This document shows, in pieces, positions 38,451-39,029 of a stretch of 39,029 bases of DNA (positions are counted from its first letter, which is position 1; every line of letters starts with the position of its first letter). This DNA is from JAQUCI01 sp964553255 (lineage in GTDB: Bacteria > Bacillota_I > Bacilli_A > Erysipelotrichales > Erysipelotrichaceae). Below the pieces are notes generated by a model, which did not search any database, was not told the DNA's origin, and was given only the letters and a program-made list of their open reading frames with translations. The position numbers and the translations under genes were made by a program. The stretch covers positions 1-39,029 of the forward strand of contig CAZKJS010000010.1 of the NCBI GenBank assembly GCA_964553255.1. Direction: 5' to 3'.

Positions 38451-39029
38451 ATGTACGTTAAAGATCGAATGAAAACTGATATTATAAGTATTAGTAAAGA
38501 GATAAAGATAAGCCAGGCTTTGGATATTTTTGCCTCTAACGATTTTCATCGTTTACCAGTTGTTGACAATAACAATCGTTTAATTGGTTTAATAACCGAA
38601 GGGGTTATTAAAGCTCATACACCAAGTAAAGCAACTAGTTTAAGTATTCATGAACTAAATTACTTACTATCAAAGACAAGTGTTGAGTCAATAATGATCA
38701 CAGATGTAATAACTATTAATCCAGATTGTTTGCTTGAAGAAGCAGCTGAATTAATGATGAAAAACGATATTGGATGTTTACCAGTCACAATTGATAATAA
38801 TAAACTTGTTGGGATTATCACCCAGAAAGATATTTTCGCAGCCTTTGTTGATTTGTTAGGATATCATGACTCAGGATCACGTATCGTGATCAAAATCGAT
38901 CAAGATGAGATTGGGGTTCTAGCAAAGATAGCTAAGATAATGGCAGATAATAATATAAGTATTTCACATTTGGCCGTTTATCGTAAGTCTCAAGTTCATG
39001 TTGTAATGCGAGTTGATATGATAGATGGC
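38451..39029 (+). CDS. CBS-CBS-ACT domain protein (AcuB-like), truncated by window end
   Basis: 193 codons are present with no stop before the window ends. CBS 1 (about 1-60) starts VKDRMKTDIISISKEIKISQAL and contains HRLPVVDNNNRLIGLIT. CBS 2 (about 78-137) has SIMITDVITINPDCLLEEAAELM and LPVTIDNNKLVGIITQKDIF. An ACT domain starts near 145 (RIVIKIDQDEIGVLAKIAKIMADNNISISHL). CBS pairs bind adenosine nucleotides and ACT domains bind amino acids. Placed in the liv operon with GGAGGA in the livF end, it may sense the transported amino acid or energy state (inference). Confidence 0.88.
   Translation, partial: MYVKDRMKTDIISISKEIKISQALDIFASNDFHRLPVVDNNNRLIGLITEGVIKAHTPSKATSLSIHELNYLLSKTSVESIMITDVITINPDCLLEEAAELMMKNDIGCLPVTIDNNKLVGIITQKDIFAAFVDLLGYHDSGSRIVIKIDQDEIGVLAKIAKIMADNNISISHLAVYRKSQVHVVMRVDMIDG

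Noticed and set aside
1..39029. CRISPR arrays, insertion sequences, prophage or attachment sites
   Set aside because: No regularly spaced direct repeats, transposase or integrase genes, or terminal repeats were found. The tRNA genes are intact and no partial tRNA copies were seen.

Overview
The window looks like a fragment of a low-GC Bacillota genome, probably from a metagenome or draft assembly because it contains a 10-N scaffold gap. Evidence for Bacillota: the S10-spc-alpha order, strong AAGGAGG-type ribosome binding sites, a type Z (zinc) S14, a zinc-type adenylate kinase, and secY-adk-map-infA-rpmJ inside the cluster. UGA acts as a normal stop (for example at 26671, 27078, 28271 and 29287), so a Mycoplasma/Spiroplasma-type code is excluded. 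rpmD (L30) is missing between rpsE and rplO, and a bifurcating-type [FeFe]-hydrogenase operon is present. Together these suggest an anaerobic fermenter near the Mollicutes/Erysipelotrichia side of Bacillota (Izemoplasma-like is one option). This placement is inference, not shown.

Region 1 (1-14448) is one long ribosomal superoperon: a promoter embedded in the upstream gene's terminator, a foldable leader of about 120 nt, then rpsJ to rplQ with secY, adk, map, infA, rpmJ and rpoA, closed by a strong terminator. All genes are on + with 0-60 nt gaps or short overlaps.

Region 2 (14450-20280) holds an O-methyltransferase split by the N gap, two tandem MgtE magnesium channels, deoD, gdhA and a small HMA-like protein without metal-binding cysteines. 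Region 3 (20277-23042, minus strand) has an SLC13/DASS-type anion permease, a tRNA-Ser/Asp/Gly operon with its own promoter and terminator, and a stand-alone E2/CAT-fold protein whose catalytic His and Asp are replaced. Region 4 (23150-25650, +) has a DUF4349 membrane protein, an alpha/beta hydrolase, tRNA-Lys(CUU) and a Fur-family (Zur-like) regulator.

Region 5 (25650-33775) is the most interesting part: a ten-gene operon. The electron-bifurcating hydrogenase subunits (NuoE-like, HndB-like, NuoF-like HydB, HydA) enclose a module of two DRTGG-like proteins, two HATPase proteins, a PHP-domain protein and a second, HydS-like H-cluster protein in which the proton-transfer Cys is Phe. This module looks like a sensory or regulatory unit for the hydrogenase. 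Rex-like palindromes lie around its promoter. One HATPase gene is broken by an in-frame UGA at its G2 box, possibly through sequence error.

Region 6 (33840-39029) is a branched-chain-amino-acid-type ABC transporter operon (livK-H-M-G-F) with a hairpin after livK, followed by a CBS-CBS-ACT protein cut off by the window end.
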